A stretch of DNA of 64,000 nucleotides from Hemileia vastatrix. Its lineage: Eukaryota; Basidiomycota; Pucciniomycetes; Pucciniales; Zaghouaniaceae. Under the pieces are notes generated by a model. The model did not search any database, was not told the origin of the DNA, and saw nothing but the letters and a program-made list of their open reading frames with translations. The translations under genes were made by a program, and so were the position numbers. Below are positions 46,501 to 59,078 of this stretch, piece after piece. Positions within the stretch are counted from its first letter, which is position 1. Each line of letters opens with the position of its first letter. The stretch covers positions 5,105,156 to 5,169,155 of the forward strand of contig JASXTE010000014.1 of NCBI GenBank assembly GCA_030280995.1, read 5' to 3'.

Positions 46501-47580
46501 AAATCTGCATCTTTTATGGCTAACCTCCTCTAAGGTCAAGTCATCAATGAGAAATCCTTAATAAAAACTCTGACATAAAATCACACCCCCCAAACCCCCT
46601 TAACTTTAATAGTATTTTTAGGTCTTGGTCATTACTGAACTTTATTAATTTTTTTTGTTTCCATAATTCTTCCCTCTTTGCACACAAAAAGACCCATAAT
46701 TTCCAATTCAGGAACACAAAAACAAAAGTTTGACCCAGAGATAGTCAATCCAGCATCTTCAGTCCTGAAAAATACTCTCTCTAGAGTTATTGCATACTCC
46801 CAATTAAACCTCCTTATATCAGGGGTTTCCTTAAACACCTCATTATCATAATCAGTAGTTGGACCTGAAATTCCACCATCATCAATAAAAATACCAGCAT
46901 GAGTAGGAAACCCATCCTTTAAAATCCAATCCATCTGTGCTTGATAAACTGACACTGAATTAGTTTCTCCTTTGGATAATCTAGTGAGTTAAAATCTGAC
47001 CAAATAAATCTCAAATATGTAAGAGGTTTTGAATGAACAAGAAATCCCCTCTCATAATAGCCACACATAATATCACACAAACTATAACACACCCTTCCAT
47101 AAAAATCTTCCACAAAATCCTCTGCACTTTGTGGAATCCCAGAATCCTTAATTGTGAACCTATTCAAAGGTCTGAGATCATGAATGACCCTCAACTTGAC
47201 ATTCTGCTTCTTCACACAGAGAACAGGACTAGAATAACTAGATTTTGACTGTTGATAAAACCCAGTACAGACTCTTTTCCTATCAATCTCCACAAATTCA
47301 TCCCTGAAAGCAGCTGGAATTGGAATTGGTTTGATTTTCAAGTTTCATGGTACACCACTGAAATCAAGTAAGTCTCCCCTAATAAATTTTCAAAACGCAC
47401 CTTTCCTCTGCAACAAATGATACAGATTTTTTTCTCAACTCAATGATGTGAAATAAAAACATTTTCTTTTCATCTGATAACCATCCATCAGGACCATAAT
47501 TAAACACCTTTAAATTTTCCACAGTTACCCTAGCAGTTTCCAAAAAATCAGGATGATTCTTCACCAGAGGAGTCCAGTAC
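46500..47580 (-). pseudogene. Element 3 reverse transcriptase
   Basis: Two overlapping frames, 46919-47341 (L-R-V-I-H-D-L-R-P-L-N) and 46632-46955 (catalytic F-I-D-D-G-G-I-S-G-P-T-T), show a frameshift around 46940. F-I-D-D is shared with element 1. The pre-RT segment G-P-D-G-W-L is at about 47490. Confidence 0.85.
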
Positions 47581-47739
47581 AGCTTTCTTGATAAAAGAGG
47601 ACTCTTCTAAGGAGGATTCAAGACAACTGGAATAGGCTCATTTTTAGTTTTAATAATCTGAGATACCTTATTGTATTTCTCTGATCCACCTTCAGCTTGA
47701 GGGATCTTCAAGAATTATTTATTAACATACCTGGAACAA

Positions 47740-48270
47740 AAACCAAGGGTTTTCCCATATCTCTCATGGGTGGCCAAGGTAAGGTTTTTGAAAGGTGTAG
47801 AAGAAACCCTATTAGTGCACAACTGGGAGGACGTATTTTTAGACCCCAGTCTCACCAGTCCACAGCTTTTCCTCACATCCAGATCTTAATCTTCAGTTCC
47901 ATCTTCTAAATCCTCAAATCTTTATTCATCTTCAGAACCACATCTTCAAAAATTGTGCAGTTAAGCCACATGCAGGAGGAAAGAAAAATTTATCTCAATA
48001 ATCTTCACAAAAATAATTTTTATCTTCTTTCTTCACTATCTTCAGATTTATTCCTTAATTTTCTTTAATCATCCTGAGATTTTTTTTCTTCTTTTCTTAG
48101 GTTTTTTCTGCCTTACAAAAATAACCAGGGGTTTCATGAATTCTCACAAGTGTGGACAAGGTAATTTTTTTAAAGGGGTAGAAGAAACCCTAGTGGTGAA
48201 AATTTGGGAAAACTTACTTTTAGACCCCAATATAGCCATCCCACAGCTTTTCCTCATATCTTTCAGTAGA
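47740..48270. repeat. Direct duplication in the element 3 protease-RT linker
   Basis: About 150 bp at 47740-47890 and 48120-48270 share GGTGTAGAAGAAACCCTA, TTTTTAGACCCCA and CCACAGCTTTTCCTCA. Element 1 has no counterpart in its linker, so this arose in element 3. 48271-48640 shows nothing else. Confidence 0.7.
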
Positions 48271-48640
48271 GATATGTAACTAATCTTCTTTTCAGTAATT
48301 GAGTAAAAAGTAATTGTAAATCATGAAAGAGAACAGAGACTTGACAAAAAACTTAAAGAATACTTAGAGAGAAGTGAAACATTAAAAAGAGAAAGTTTAA
48401 AATTCACTTGGTATATCTCCAGGGGAGCTTACCTACTACAACCTTGGATTTTCTCATCTTGGGGAGAGGTTGCAGCAATAGGGTTACCAGCCCTCATAAC
48501 TTTAAAAAATACATACCCCTACTAAAGCCTGAGCCACACTCTAAAAACCCAGAGGCAGCACCCACTTCCCTTCTTCTTCTGCAACAATACATATATGGAA
48601 CATAGATTACAAATTATGGCTAGTTTTCCATGCCTCCTCA

Positions 48641-49140
48641 CCAGAATACAACAGCCTCATTTGGAGTCTCCTCTCATCTTCACCAGTCAACTCCAGACTG
48701 ATTTCATCATCAAACTGATAACCAATTTTTTCCTGAAAATCCATCAAGAATAGCCCACCCGAAAACAGCTTTTACTTCCCCCTTGGAAATATAAGAATGA
48801 ACCTTTCCAGTGGCTTCACAAACATCCAACTTAAAAAACTCAGATGTCCCCACAAATTCAGTGACATTACCTCCAATCCCTCTTAAATTCTTACCAATCC
48901 CTGTCTTGATGGTGAGGCCCAAATGAGTAGCCTCATACAAAGAAATCAGGTTTATTTTGAAACCTGAATCAAAAAATTCCCTAGCATACTTGCCATTCAG
49001 GGTTACATTGACAAATCCCAAAGGGGCAGAAAAAGGAGTATCTAACTCCTCACCCAATTTTTCAGCAGAATCACATATGTATTCCACTTCCCCAGAAGAA
49101 ACCCTTCTCCTGGCCAACAAATTATTCTGTCTATAAGAAA
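48641..49140 (-). pseudogene. Element 3 protease
   Basis: Frame 48710-49120 contains E-F-F-D-S-G-F-K-I-N-L-I (active-site D-S-G) and N-L-R-G-I-G-G-N-V-T-E, matching element 1 at 1700-1850 without the internal stop. The residue after D-S-G (Phe) and two residues before it differ from element 1. Upstream and downstream frames are broken. Confidence 0.8.
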
Positions 49141-49199
49141 ATCAGGACTGATAGCATAAAACTCTACATAATTGTGCAAAAACTGACCTTATTCATTCT

Positions 49200-50881
49200 C
49201 TCGAAAATAGATTCCATAACATTTTTCTGACCAGAAACAACTGGCCTCTCAAAATGAGCCCTGGGTTTAATCACCTTGTTCCTAGATTATTCTTGAGGAC
49301 CATAACCACCAGCAGATCTTACATCATCAGAAACTAAACCATATCCCTCTTCAGAACCTCTAACCCCAGAAAGTTTTTGAAATGAGGCCAAAGGAAAATC
49401 TTCCTCAGAGTCATAATCCACCTATATTGGCATTGGATCACCATTATAGTCCAATGCATCAAAACTAGGGGGAGCCATATCTTCCATAACTTTCTGCATC
49501 ATATACAGCTCCTCTTTGCTGTACTTTTACCTAGCTGCACTCAGTTTTGGATCTACCCTGGAAGCCTTTGGCTTTGATTGGGCCTGAGCGCTGCCCTTGG
49601 GCCCTCCCAACTTTCCAGAATTAACCTCATAAACACCAGCTAAACACTCTCCACTTCACTTGCCACCAAAAGAATAAAACTTCAAATTCCCAAAATTTGA
49701 ATTAAATTAGACCCTGTTGGCCTCCTTCCCTTTCCCTTTTCCATCATCTCCCCCTTTACCAGAAGAAGATGCCTCATTTTGTACTTCCTCAAACCTTGGC
49801 TTCTTTGAGCCAATGTGCCTTCTCATCACCAAATAAAAAGGAGCATGACCATCACTAGGCCTTACACAAGATCCATCAGGGAAATTAAAAACTCTCTCAT
49901 CAATTTCCACTTTCCCTTCAGAGACATCCCTGTTCATGGCCCAAAAATCATTGTATTTGTGGCCCTTCTTGCTTTAGTAAGAGAAATCCCAAAGATCACT
50001 CCTACCACTAGACCTCCTTTCAAAATCACTATGATTAGAAGGAGCATAATTGGACTTCTGAGCCTCCTGAAAGAAAATATGTGGCTGCTTTGTTAAGTAA
50101 GAAACCTTCTCCACCACTGGGTCCACCTCCTTTGCCTTACTTCTATCCTCCATTTTCTTCCTTGAATCCTCTACATCCTCAGAAAAGGCTTCCTTAAATT
50201 TGCTAAAATACTTGGTGTTAGTCTTCTGAAAAGTTTCCAATTCCATTAATTTAAGCTGGTACTCCACAAATTCCTTGAGCACAGAAAGAGTAGGTAGTTT
50301 CTGGTTACCATTAGGAAGGAGCTTCATTTTATTCTTATTTTCCAACTCCTTCAACTATTAAATCCTAAACTCCCTTTCTAAAGCTGACCAAAAAATATCC
50401 CTAGAAGAGTCTGTACTCTCTATCTCCTGCATCTCCGGCATATAATCTATTACTGGCTCCAAATAAGAAAAGAACTTCTTTTAAGAGTTCAAATTGTTCA
50501 CCCCTCCATTGGATTGCTGTTTACTAGCAATCATATTCAAATCCACCATAGAGTACCCAGAACCCTACTTATCCATCATCAGAAGACACAACTTCTTCAA
50601 ATCCTTCCTTCTATAACCATCCATAGCAGAAACCTCCCTCACTAGAGCCGTATCACCAATATAGAAAATGACTTGCTTCACAATGTTCAAGTGAGAATCC
50701 CCATACACACTCCCAGAAGCATCACATAACTTCAAGAACAACTTCACATTCTACCCCATAAACATTAGAGCCTTCCAAGACTTGATCCTGAAAAAGGGCC
50801 TAAAAGAAACAAGAGCTTAACATCCTCAGAAGGACTAGATACACCACTACCACCACTAGAGAAAGAGGGTCCAGAAGCCAT
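49200..50881 (-). pseudogene. Element 3 gag
   Basis: The start is ATG 50881 (M-A-S-G-P-S-F-S-S-G-G). Fragments 50565-50747, 49974-50354 and 49707-49937 match element 1 Gag (F-W-S-A, L-P-N-G-N-Q-K-L-P, F-P-D-G-S) and supply the N-terminus missing there. The zinc-knuckle region near 49960 is degenerate. The C-terminal acidic linker continues to about 49200. Several stops and frameshifts. Confidence 0.8.
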
Positions 50882-51007
50882 GGGTTCAACAGGTTCCAGA
50901 AATCCAATTTCCAATCAACAAAATCCAAAATCCAAAAACATTCCACCAAAGAAGAATATCCAAAAGTAGAATAAATTTAAGAAGCTAGCAAATCCTCACC
51001 CCATTTT

Positions 51008-51019
51008 TGGTGCCAGAAA
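51008..51019 (-). other. Primer-binding site of element 3
   Basis: Minus-strand TTTCTGGCACCA lies directly downstream of the 5' LTR end TCTACA. TGGCACC is the likely tRNA-complementary core; the tRNA was not identified. Confidence 0.5.
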
Positions 51020-52044
51020 TGTAGAAAATACTATGGTACTATCTATAGGCCTTTAACAAGAAAGTTTGAGAAGAACTTTAGGTAAAACCCCTGTCCCTTT
51101 GATAAATACCAAGTGAGATTAATTTGCTACAGAAAATTAGAGACTCTTACAATACCCCTTGAACAAATTCTTGACTGCTTAAAAATTCAAGACAGTAGCC
51201 AATAGAACACCACTGAGAATCAAAGAACCAGAAACTTAAATGCAGAGAAAATCCACACCAGAAACTAGAGAAACAGTTCACTTTTTGCTCAGAAAAAAGC
51301 AATAATACTTGATGTAGGTTTCAAAGCTACACCTGTGAAACCAGTTGCAAAAGTTGAGTTAAATGAAAAATTAACCTTCCAACAAAAAAAGCTAATTGTG
51401 GCCAAAAAAAACACTGAAAACTGAGTGAGAAACGGTTATCTAATTACCAGATGGATGTATGATAAATAGTGTTGCCCCAAACTGTCTTATTCAGTATGTA
51501 TCACAGGCCACCTCTAATCCACCCATTTGCCTCTTTACCACTTCTAAAATGCACTTAATTCATGACCAAGCGCTTCCTCCACCTTCCAAATGCACATGCA
51601 GGTGGCTTCTTCTGAGCCAAAATACCCCAATTAACCTTTAAAAAACACAGTGCAGTGCCAAAAACATTAAAACACAAAATTAAGTAAAATAATTTTGAGA
51701 CGTGAATTTTAGAGCCATATTAGTTCTATTCAATGTTACTAATAATTTAACCATAAGACTTAAGATTAGCCTAAAAAACACAAAAAACAAAATTAAACTG
51801 TTATACTTAAATATGAAAAATGGGAGAAGAAGCTTTAAATCATAAAATATTAAGAATTTCAAAAACACATGGAATATAGAAAAAAACAAGGGCTATCCAA
51901 TGGTAACAGCCACATACCAATAGTCAAAATATTCAACCCATAAAGCCAGAAAACCCCATAATTCTAAATTAAAAGTCAATTAAGACAATCACAAATAGCA
52001 CCAAACAACACAAAATGGCCCCTGCCAATTTTGGAAGACCACCA
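51020..52044 (-). mobile_element. Element 3 5' LTR (family A), about 1.0 kb
   Basis: Minus-strand start TGGTGGTCTTCC at 52044, end TCTACA at 51020. It aligns with LTR-A throughout (TGTCTTAATTGAC, GAATAAGACAGTTTGGGGCA, AGGGACAGGGG), but the TATA box is degenerate (GATACATA). Confidence 0.75.
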
Positions 52045-52150
52045 TTCCCATGGCACAGTTGCTGATGGCAGGCTATGGCACACCCGTGGCACAGTTTCTA
52101 ATGGAATGCTATGGCATGGCATGGCATTGTCATGGCACATGGTGCCAGGG
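52045..52150. repeat. ATGGC-rich short repeat patch
   Basis: Repeated ATGGCACAG and ATGGCATGGCATGGC words just outside the element 3 LTR. 52151-53377 beyond it holds no recognisable gene. Confidence 0.6.
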
Positions 52151-53377
52151 GAAAAAATGTATAATAAAAATGTTAGAAGGTATTAACCATCATCTACTAA
52201 TATTAATTAACTAGTTAATATTTTAATTAGTTAAATTATAGGGATTCTTTCATCAGTAGTTATTCTATTATTATCAAACATTTTATAAGATTAATTGTGA
52301 TGCTTTAATAGCACTTCTACATATCATTAGATGGAGATTTTGATGCTCTTTCTTTTGAGAATATCACAGTCTTTATTTCTCTTATTTCTGGCTGTATAAA
52401 CTCAGTCCCAACTCACTGCATTAAGATAATTCCCCCCTTTTTTTAAGAAGACAGGGGTTTCATCTGCATTCTTCAACTCTTCTGGGCTCTAATTTTAGCA
52501 AGGCAACTGTAAGAATTATTCTACAATCTCTCTACCAACAACATTGTTTACTCAGGGAGAGTACAGTACAGAAGACTATAAGCTCACAAGAGGATACCGC
52601 ATACCTTACACTGAATGTAAAAGATTGAATTACTATTGTCTTGAAAACACAAGAGTAAAAGGATTCAGTTCAACATGTGAGTCTTGTTGATGGTGCCATA
52701 TATGATTTCATGTCCTTGAGCTCAATCCAGGCGCACAAGGCCTATTAACATCTACTTGATACTGGACTAATAATACAGGAAGAGAAATTATTTAAGAGAA
52801 ATTTGAGCTTCTTTGTCTATCTTTGGTATCTTTTTTTTGACTTGTATCAAATCTTCTAGGCCATTATATAAAACTACCTGTACTGAAAAAATTGTTCATG
52901 AAGAAGCTTCAACCAAAGAAAATATTCCCAGAAAAAGGATAAAGATAATTATTCTAAGTTAGTTTTAATTTTTTTTAAAAAAAATAAAATATATTACTAA
53001 AATTTATAACTTTATTAGTTAGAGGAAAGTCACGACATAATCATAAAGATTCCAAGATGAAGATAGTGTTTGAAATCAGAGATTGAAATATGATGATACT
53101 AAGCAAGAGGAATCTATGCTGGAGCTGATTGATAAGTGGGTTGAAGGGTTGAAAGAAGGAATAGGCAAATATTTATTAGAAATCAGTAGACTAGTGAGTA
53201 ACAAAAATACAGACAGGTTTAATGATGTATGAAAGAATATAAGAGATATTTTAAAAGACTTTCACAAGGATTTAAATGAAGAAATAAAGAAAGAATTTGT
53301 GTAATATTAGATAATCTGATGGAGTGTATCACAGTGAAAAGTAAGTTTAATAAATTTCTTAAAAATTTCAGAATAAA

Positions 53378-54645
53378 TTAAGGCTGAATCTCCCAATGTG
53401 TTAGTGTGATTGGAAGAATTTTTTTCCTTATAATAGGGGTTTGAGAAATAAAAGTGTTGGGTATAGTGGGAAGTATTTTGAGTTCTTCATCTTCATACAG
53501 CTCTAACCATTGTTCTTTGAGGTAAGCAAGTAGGTTATGAATTATAGTGCAACACAGAATCCAGTTGATCACTGCTTCGATTTCAGATTTATTTCTAAGA
53601 GGACTTCTTAATTCCCTTAAACTAGAAAAAGGACCTTTCAAGATTCCAATATAATTTTCAATATGGACTTTTGACTTTGCCAAATGATTTTTGAAATTGG
53701 AATTTGGGTTGTCTTCCAAAGCTGTTCCCCAAAAATCAGGAAGTAAATACTTTCAATTCAAATATGTAGAATCTTCCAGAAGATACTGATTTTCATCAAA
53801 GAATTTTTCAGGTTCTTTAAAAAATTTGAATTCTTTGGAAGATGTAAAAATCAATACAGGATCCAGGATATCCAGAAAAGATAGATATGAATTTTTTGTT
53901 GATGTCACATATAACTTGAACAGAAATTGAATATCTACGAAAAAGATACAGTTGTTTTGCTAGAGTGAAAAAGAATGAAAGGAATTAAAAAAATAAGCTA
54001 CCTCTTATTTTGGTCAAAGTAATTGTTTCCACCTTGAGCAGCTTTCTGACTAAAAGGAATAGTTGTACTATCATTGAAACCAATACATCCTGGGAAAGCC
54101 TCTTCTTGCATAACATGAGATGATTTGAGTTGCTTGTCTTTTTTTTTCCAAGTGAGAAGTTGAGATTCAAAGGAGTTTATAGCATTGATGCATTGTTTTC
54201 TATAAGTGCTAACAGAACCATACCCTAAATCAAAGACATTTTCTTAAAGGTTTAAGGCAGATCTATTACCATTGGAACCCAAACAACATAGTGTGATTTC
54301 CAATTGAATTGAGGGATCATATTGTTGTTTTTGAGAATTATTGTGAAACACTGGCTGATCCTGAATAAGCTCAAGCAATTTAATGAAAAATTGGTGGGAG
54401 GTCCTGAAAAACTGTCTAAAACTGGGGTCAGATAGGTTAAGAAGCATCTGGATGGTGTAACTAGGGGTATGAAGTACTGAGGGCTTTCATGGAAGAAGGT
54501 AATGATTCCTGCCCATTTTTGATAAAAAATGAAAATCTTCTTCAAGATCAGAAGCAGAATCACAATCAGAGTCCAAGAGCAGATCAAGAGCTATGAAAGT
54601 CATTGCTTGATGTAATTTATCACAATTTGAGAGTGAGGAAGGCAT
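53378..54645 (-). pseudogene. H2 transposase, DDE triad visible, one intron
   Basis: ATG 54645. Exon 1 runs to 54002 with stops near 54488 and 54245. The intron is 54001-53935 (67 bp, GTAGCT to CGTAG, phase 2), and exon 2 starts at 53934, which joins N-K-R to Y-S-I-S-V-Q-V-I-C-D, the expected Harbinger sequence. The first Asp is in G-F-N-D-S-T, the second in G-S-C-I-D, and the Glu in H-I-E-N-Y-I-G-I-L-K-G. The C-terminal block C-C-T-I-I-H-N-L-L is typical of DDE_4. A frameshift lies between about 53820 and 53720. Together with H1 it shows the full domain layout. Confidence 0.78.
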
Positions 54646-54959
54646 GACTCTTATATGGTATAAAATGTAAATGATGTAAAATGTTTTGAGTTATGAAGTG
54701 TTATGCTGCAGAGTGCTGAAGTGGAGTGCAGCATTCAAATGGGATGATGTTGACAAATCAGTGAAATGGGACTTTATGTTGAAATCAACACCTTTGGTTG
54801 AGAATGTGCTGATTTGATTGAAATAAGTGACTTATCTAATTTTGAAATCGACCAGTGTTGGGGCTAGTGTGTTTCGGAAATCAGCACTTAGATATGTGCT
54901 GATTTGGTCAAATTTAAGTGCAGAATTGTAAGTGTGTATTTTCCAGAACTGAAACCCCC
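53378..54959 (-). mobile_element. H2: second PIF/Harbinger copy, left end not found
   Basis: The right end at 54959 has a TIR with four differences from H1 in 31 bp, followed by TAATA. The first 300 bp inward match H1's left end closely by eye. No matching TIR was found to the left down to 52150, and no oxygenase gene is present, so this is a truncated or internally deleted copy. Confidence 0.7.
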
Positions 54960-55080
54960 TAATAGTAAAATTCCAATGATATTTATACTATTGGAAAATC
55001 ATGATAATGCAAAATGAAAAATCACATTAAAAATATTACTATTAAGATTGCCCTTCAATTTATATTGATATATTTATATA

Positions 55081-55560
55081 TTAGTATAAACCCTGTGCTG
55101 TTAGTTAATCATTATCAATCACCTTTTCCCAGTGAAAGATGAGTACACAGTGGGAAAAGGGTTTCAAGATAAATATCAAATATAAGTTCAAGTACAAGAA
55201 ACAATAATGTAATGAATCAGTTTTCAATAAAAAGAGGTAATAAGATATTGGATTTTATAATATAACATGAAATAGTAAAGAAAAATTAGTAAAACAATAT
55301 ACCTTTAATCTATATTTAGAGATTTATCTATTAGTATAAACCCTGCGCTGTTAGTTAATTGTTATCAATCACCTATAATATACTATGATCAGTATCAATG
55401 CTTGTAAGCAGAGTTTAGTACATTATACCTGTTCCCAGTGATAGATGAGTATACAGCGGAAAAATGGTTTTGAGAAAAATATCTAATATAAGTTAAAGTG
55501 CAAGAAACAATAATGCAATCAATCAGTTTTCAATGAAGAGAGAAAGTAAGAGATTGGGTA
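55081..55560. repeat. Imperfect direct repeat, step about 250 bp
   Basis: 55081-55245 and 55331-55560 share TTAGTATAAACCCTG(T/C)GCTG, TTATCAATCACC, CCCAGTGA(A/T)AGATGAGTA and CAAGAAACAATAATG. The second copy has about 70 extra bases after ATCACCT. No coding seen. 55561-56290 holds nothing else recognised. Confidence 0.75.
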
Positions 55561-56290
55561 AGGAAAATAGAGAAGAACTAGTTACTATATTAATTCTCAT
55601 ATTATCACTATTCACCCTTCCTAACTGATCACATTCTTATATCAATACTCAGAATAAATCAATCATCACGTTAAGCACATTTAGAATACACCTGAACATA
55701 GTAACCTAGTCTACTGGGTCCTTCAATTATTACTTTAATATAGAACGTGAAGGAGATCATTTATTCAGGAGGTTAAAGAAGAATTTGAAGACTATTTTCT
55801 CATGACTTGAAAGCTATTCATCAGAAATCAATTAATATAATAGATTACATATTTTCACAGTATGCTAGATGAGTTCTTTTTTTATTTCTTTGGTTCTTGC
55901 TTTATTAGGGGACATTAAGTTTGGTACATAAGCTACTAAATTAAGTGGGGTTCATATTAAAAAATATTAATTAACAAAATGCCTATATGCATCAACAATT
56001 GACACTTTTTGAAGCAAGACATTTTATAAATAGGAATATAATAATGGATTAGTTGATTAAAAAAATGAAGGTAACTTTCAAGTTAAATTCCTTATACTTG
56101 ACATCTCTTTCAATACCTCCTTCCCCCTCTCCCTCAAATTAATAGAGTCAGCTACCCATTTTTCACATTTTCTCTTTACTTTCCCTTAATTCTAGACACC
56201 CAAAGCTATTATCAATTATTCTTTTCCCTCTACCAAACGCACTATTTAGAATTTAATTCAAGATTGCCTACAAATCAAAAAAGTGAGATA

Positions 56291-57781
56291 TTAAAAATAA
56301 TCTTCAGGTGTAGTTTTTATCTTGTTTGTTTGTTGAATTGCTTCCACAACTCGTTTCCAACCTAGCTTAATCAATCGTCTATGTTTTCCTGTCTCTTTTG
56401 TGTACAATCGGTCCAGGAAATCGGCTATCCTTCGGCTAAGGTTTTCTCTTCCTTCACCCCACCGAGTTATCAAGTAAATGAAAGCCCATCTAGCAGTTTC
56501 CGATCTGCTATTTTCCCACCAAATTTGGAACATTTCCATTCTGGGATCGTCCCAAACATTTGAAGCCCCATTGATAAGAGCATTTGCAACATTTTCTGCT
56601 CTTGGATCTTTATTCAAAAAAGTTGCTTTTACTGTTTGAGGGTCATAGGAAACTGAAATAAAATTTAGTCAGTAGAAGTAAGGAAGGGTATTCTTTTGGC
56701 CATAGACGAACTACTTAGCTCTTTCTCTAAATAAATGAAGGATATGCTTTAGCTACTGTGGTTTAGATATACATATTCCCGGCACTTACCAGCTTTGGTG
56801 AGCTTAGGGCCGCGGAGCTCTCTAGTTTTTGGATATAATAGTTCGTAGGCGACTTTTGCCATCATTCTTGAACTCGGATATAGGTTTGTGTTGCCTTTCA
56901 TTCTAAACAGTGGTTCTGAGATTCGGATATAAACCCAATCATATCCCATTTCCTTTAAGTATTGTAAGGCTCTAACGTATACGTATGCTGCAAAGGCAAG
57001 TTGGTATTTTTCTTTCCATGTTGCGATGAAACCTACATCTAAGTCTACTTCTTGTACAGTTTTTTTGGGAGAAATGATCTCATCTGAAGAAAGATCCCAA
57101 GGAAATTTTTTATCTTCTAAATTCAATCTTCTTAAGCCTTTTTCTAAACACGCAACAAATGATTAGTTCTACTAGGGAACATGGCAGCTGGAGATTTATT
57201 TGTCTTAGTACAGCTGTGAAGATCACTTCCGCGAACTAATAATCATAGATTTTCACTCTATATTCCAACAACTATTCTTTTAATGTAAATGTCAAAAACA
57301 ACATTTCACCAGCAGCTTACCGTCTAAGGTTTCCAAGAAACCATTATACTCAGTTTCCTTGGATTTTCCACTTATTAGGCGGGATATCATATTGGAGCCG
57401 GATACGTCTGAGATAGAGCGTGATGAGCTGCCTTCCCCAACATCTTTTGGAAGACGGGTGTATCGGAAGCTTCGCTTTACCTTGTGACCTGATTTTAAAG
57501 GTTTTTGAAAGGGAGTTCAGTGTTCGCAACTATTAATATGAGGGTTCTGTTCTTCATTACTCTCTAGTAAGGATTTTATATTTATTTGAAATACTCCAAT
57601 AAATGAATATATATTTTTTTGGATTAATAAAAACTTTACCTTTGCTAATCCCGAGTCTTGATCCGATTTCTGGGGAGAATTTGAGAGGAGTAGTAACCTC
57701 GGTTTTAACAGCATTAAAAATATAAATTTGAATAACGGTGAAAACAAGAAAAATCCCGGAAATCTGAGGAAATAATACCAT
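56291..57781 (-). CDS. Intact four-exon host gene, probably secreted protein of unknown family
   Basis: Exons 57781-57640, 57488-57321, 57143-56790 and 56652-56291 (stop TAA) join into 341 codons without a break. All three introns are GT-AG and phase 1. The ATG is fixed by an in-frame TAA three codons upstream. Residues 7-24 are hydrophobic after M-V-L-F-P-Q, fitting a signal peptide or anchor. The mature part is basic, has a K-V-K-R site near residue 52 and no cysteine. Trp and Arg are frequent in the last exon (F-Q-I-W-W-E-N, W-A-F-I-Y-L-I-T-R-W). CpG-containing codons are common, unlike the neighbouring elements. No domain recognised. A candidate secreted protein in a repeat-rich niche would fit an effector, but that is inference. 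Confidence 0.82.
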
Positions 57782-58333
57782 ATCAAATTACTACTGATAA
57801 AAAATTGATTAATGAATTCAGAAAAAGAAAGAAAGACTAATGGCACTTCAACCACTTCTAATATTTAAAATTTTTAACTGTAGGTAGAGTGAAATAAAAC
57901 TATTAGTCGAAAATGCATCAGGGCTAGTCGTAACATGATATTTAATTTTGGTTTAGTTTGATACACAATTTAGATTCACTAAAATATAAACATTCCAGAA
58001 TCAGTTTTAAAACCAATTAGGACTTGACTGAGTTTGTAAACCGACATAACTTCGTGGAAGTGATAGGAAATTTAGTAACTTTTTGCACGGTTCGAGACCA
58101 TTATTATTATCATTTCGCATATTTTTATCCTGTTAGAGGTATGTAAAAAGAAGAAATATGCAATATCAAATGAGTTATATACAATTGATATGGTACTTGT
58201 TAATAGAGGTGAATTGTAGTGGTGGCACGAAACGAATAAAGAATCATTTGAGGATAAACAAGCGTCAAGCTAAAACTAAAGCTAATTAGCCGAGTTTGAG
58301 TACTCGTCAAACTAACACTACCAACATTTTGCC
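57782..58333. other. Upstream region of the host gene, no further gene seen
   Basis: A pyrimidine-rich stretch (minus strand TCTTTCTTTCTTTTTC) lies about 40 bp before the ATG, as in many fungal promoters. No clear TATA box. Confidence 0.45.
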
Positions 58334-58480
58334 GACGCTCCCAGCGGGAGCGTCACCATGGCGTTCGCACTTTAATGCATAAAAACTCGTGAACGCCACA
58401 ACGAACGCAAGATGCAATTGCGAACGCCACCGATTTCTGTAACGTCAGCATGAACGCTACACATCAGTTTGAACTCGAGT
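58334..58480. promoter_or_regulatory. CpG-dense patch with perfect hairpin and repeated GAACGC
   Basis: GACGCTCCC (58334-58342) pairs perfectly with GGGAGCGTC (58346-58354) around AGC. The following 120 bp carry five copies of GAACGC or its complement. The CpG density is the highest between the host gene and the MITE. It lies 550-700 bp upstream of the host gene start, so a regulatory role is possible. 58481-59078 shows nothing firm. Confidence 0.45.
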
Positions 58481-59078
58481 TACCCACAGCTCATCGATTG
58501 TTCTCTTTCTCTTTCTTGATCTTTAGTTTTTATTTATTTCATGCAATCTCACCCAACTCGGGACATGAAGGAAGAGGAGACAGTGGTAGACTAAATACAA
58601 ACTAGACTGAGAAACATGGTGGGGAAAAGAAACAGGTAATATAATAAAAATTAAATAGTACTATTGAGATAGAAGTATTATGATTGATCTTAATTTAAAT
58701 TGTTTTTATTGTTGATTGTACTTAGTTTTCCTCATTGAAGCTCAAAATAAATCACAAATGCACTTGTGTCTTTCTTCTAAGTGTTCCAAACAATTTTAAA
58801 TCGATAAACATAAAATCATCCAACGTGGCATGTATATATTTGCTCAAAACAGGGAATTGATTGGATCAACTTGATATTAAGTATGGAAACTTCTGCTGAG
58901 GAGACTACCAGTAACACAGACAAATTTTCTTAAGTCTCAGAATTGGATTCCCTAAGTATTTCAGAATCGAGTGATAGCGATATATATTTGCCACCTGAAG
59001 TAGAAAGTAACTTCTTGGGCATGTGTTGACCTTATGAAAGATTTACTGTGATATACAATATTTTTACATAATTTGATA

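Noticed and set aside
58883..59029. Short acidic frame starting M-E-T-S-A-E-E
   Set aside because: Interrupted by TAA after 16 codons; no splice signals or homologue recognised; too short to call.
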